Below are positions 63,578 through 64,000 of a stretch of 64,000 bases of DNA, one piece after another. Within the stretch, counting starts at the first letter, position 1, and the number at the start of each line of letters is the position of its first letter. This DNA is from Gymnothorax reevesii (taxonomy: Eukaryota; Chordata; Actinopteri; Anguilliformes; Muraenidae). Both the position numbers and the translations under genes were made by a program. Where the stretch lies: the NCBI GenBank assembly GCA_029721435.1, contig CM056582.1, positions 42,056,611 through 42,120,610 of the forward strand. Direction: 5' to 3'. A model generated the notes under the pieces. The model was not told the origin of the DNA. It did no database searches and was given only the letters and a program-made list of their open reading frames with translations.

Positions 63578-64000
63578 GGGCACGTATTCACGAAGCATCT
63601 TAGTGCTAAAACTCCTAAATATAATGGGCGTGTCAGTCATAAATTTAGGACTCCCAATTATTTTTACTAAGTATCATTCACAAAGCATTTTAGGCCTAAA
63701 AGTAGCTAAGTCTGAGAGATCTTAAAAGTAGTCAAGAGGACTCCTAACTCGCTAAAGCCTATTCACTAAAAATCTGAAAATGGCTGCTGCTGTTGAAAGA
63801 TGGATTGACTTGGAAATTCTTAATGATGCGCAGTTGTTGAAAAGATATCAGATCAACCATGAAGGAATTTTTTTCGTTGTTGACTTGGTGAGGGAGAGAA
63901 TTACATCTCCAAAAATGAGAAACAACCCAATAAGCCACGTAATAAAATGTTTGACAACGCTTCGTTTACTTGGCCACCGGAAAAATGCAACTTTGCAACG
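63578..64000 (+). mobile_element. Harbinger transposon, left end, runs off the window
   Basis: Starts gggcacgtattcacgaagca, a typical fish Harbinger terminus, with tandem subterminal words such as ttaggactcc, ttaggcctaaaagtag, cctaactcgctaaag. The right end is outside the window. Confidence 0.75.
63780..64000 (+). CDS. Harbinger (HARBI1-like) transposase, N-terminus, partial
   Basis: Open from ATG at 63780 to the window end (73+ codons): MAAAVERWIDLEILNDAQLL, KRYQINHEGIFFVVDLVRER. The 'RYxxxxxxIxxLVxLxxxxL' helix followed by a helix with LTTLRLLGH fits the N-terminal HTH region of PIF/Harbinger transposases. The DDE domain would be beyond the edge. No lesion so far. Confidence 0.7.
   Translation, partial: MAAAVERWIDLEILNDAQLLKRYQINHEGIFFVVDLVRERITSPKMRNNPISHVIKCLTTLRLLGHRKNATLQ

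Overview
The window looks like a teleost (ray-finned fish) repeat island. It holds Tc1 elements with IR/DR ends, hAT and PIF/Harbinger DNA transposons, chromodomain and Gmr1-like Ty3/Gypsy elements, BEL/Pao, DIRS, Penelope-like elements, L2/CR1-type LINEs and a tRNA-derived SINE, a mix typical of fish and absent as a set from mammals or birds. I find no intact host gene. The only host-like coding pieces are a broken HECT-domain (ubiquitin ligase-like) copy near 29.3-30.2 kb and a short C2H2 zinc-finger scrap at 63.5 kb.

Layout. 0-1 kb: 5' part of a LINE with an SGNH-esterase ORF1 (minus). 3.85-7.2 kb: decayed Gmr1-like Gypsy element (LTR, tRNA-Pro type primer site, SCAN-like gag, integrase placed before RT/RNase H) carrying a MITE. 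7.4-17.4 kb: a Penelope-like element split by a solo LTR (7828-9139) and by a Harbinger-like TIR element (9378-17211), itself split by a hAT transposon (10084-16825), itself split by another LTR insertion (12368-13969). 18.2-28.7 kb: a LINE (minus) split by a Tc1 element (18891-26100), itself split by a very young Gypsy element (19141-24791) with an intact 1429-codon gag-pol. 29.3-30.2 kb: HECT pseudogene. 30.8-31.8 kb: solo LTR. 33.35-40.98 kb: full-length decayed BEL/Pao element. 41.98-46.61 kb: a long inverted-repeat (foldback) element with an internal ~180-bp tandem array and a Tc1 insertion. 47.2-48.4 kb: Tc1 fragment. 49.7-51.5 kb: Harbinger-like non-autonomous element with a nested LTR fragment. 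52.2-57.9 kb: structurally complete DIRS element (gag, RT/RNase H/methylase, tyrosine recombinase, inverted termini, internal complementary region). 58.2-63.5 kb: second LINE (minus) with a Tc1/mariner fragment inside. 63.58 kb to the end: start of a Harbinger transposon with the N-terminus of its transposase.

Target-site duplications and matching flanks let the order of insertion be read in several places. A ~105-bp satellite seen at 41.5-41.9, 52.1-52.2 and 57.9-58.0 kb, and a longer unit recurring near 33.0, 41.1 and 46.9 kb, suggest that the right half was once a satellite-rich tract repeatedly invaded by transposons. The elements best placed to be recently active are the 19-25 kb Gypsy (LTRs differ at 2 of 480 positions by eye) and the 52-58 kb DIRS. 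All boundaries and identities come from reading the sequence; no database search was possible.
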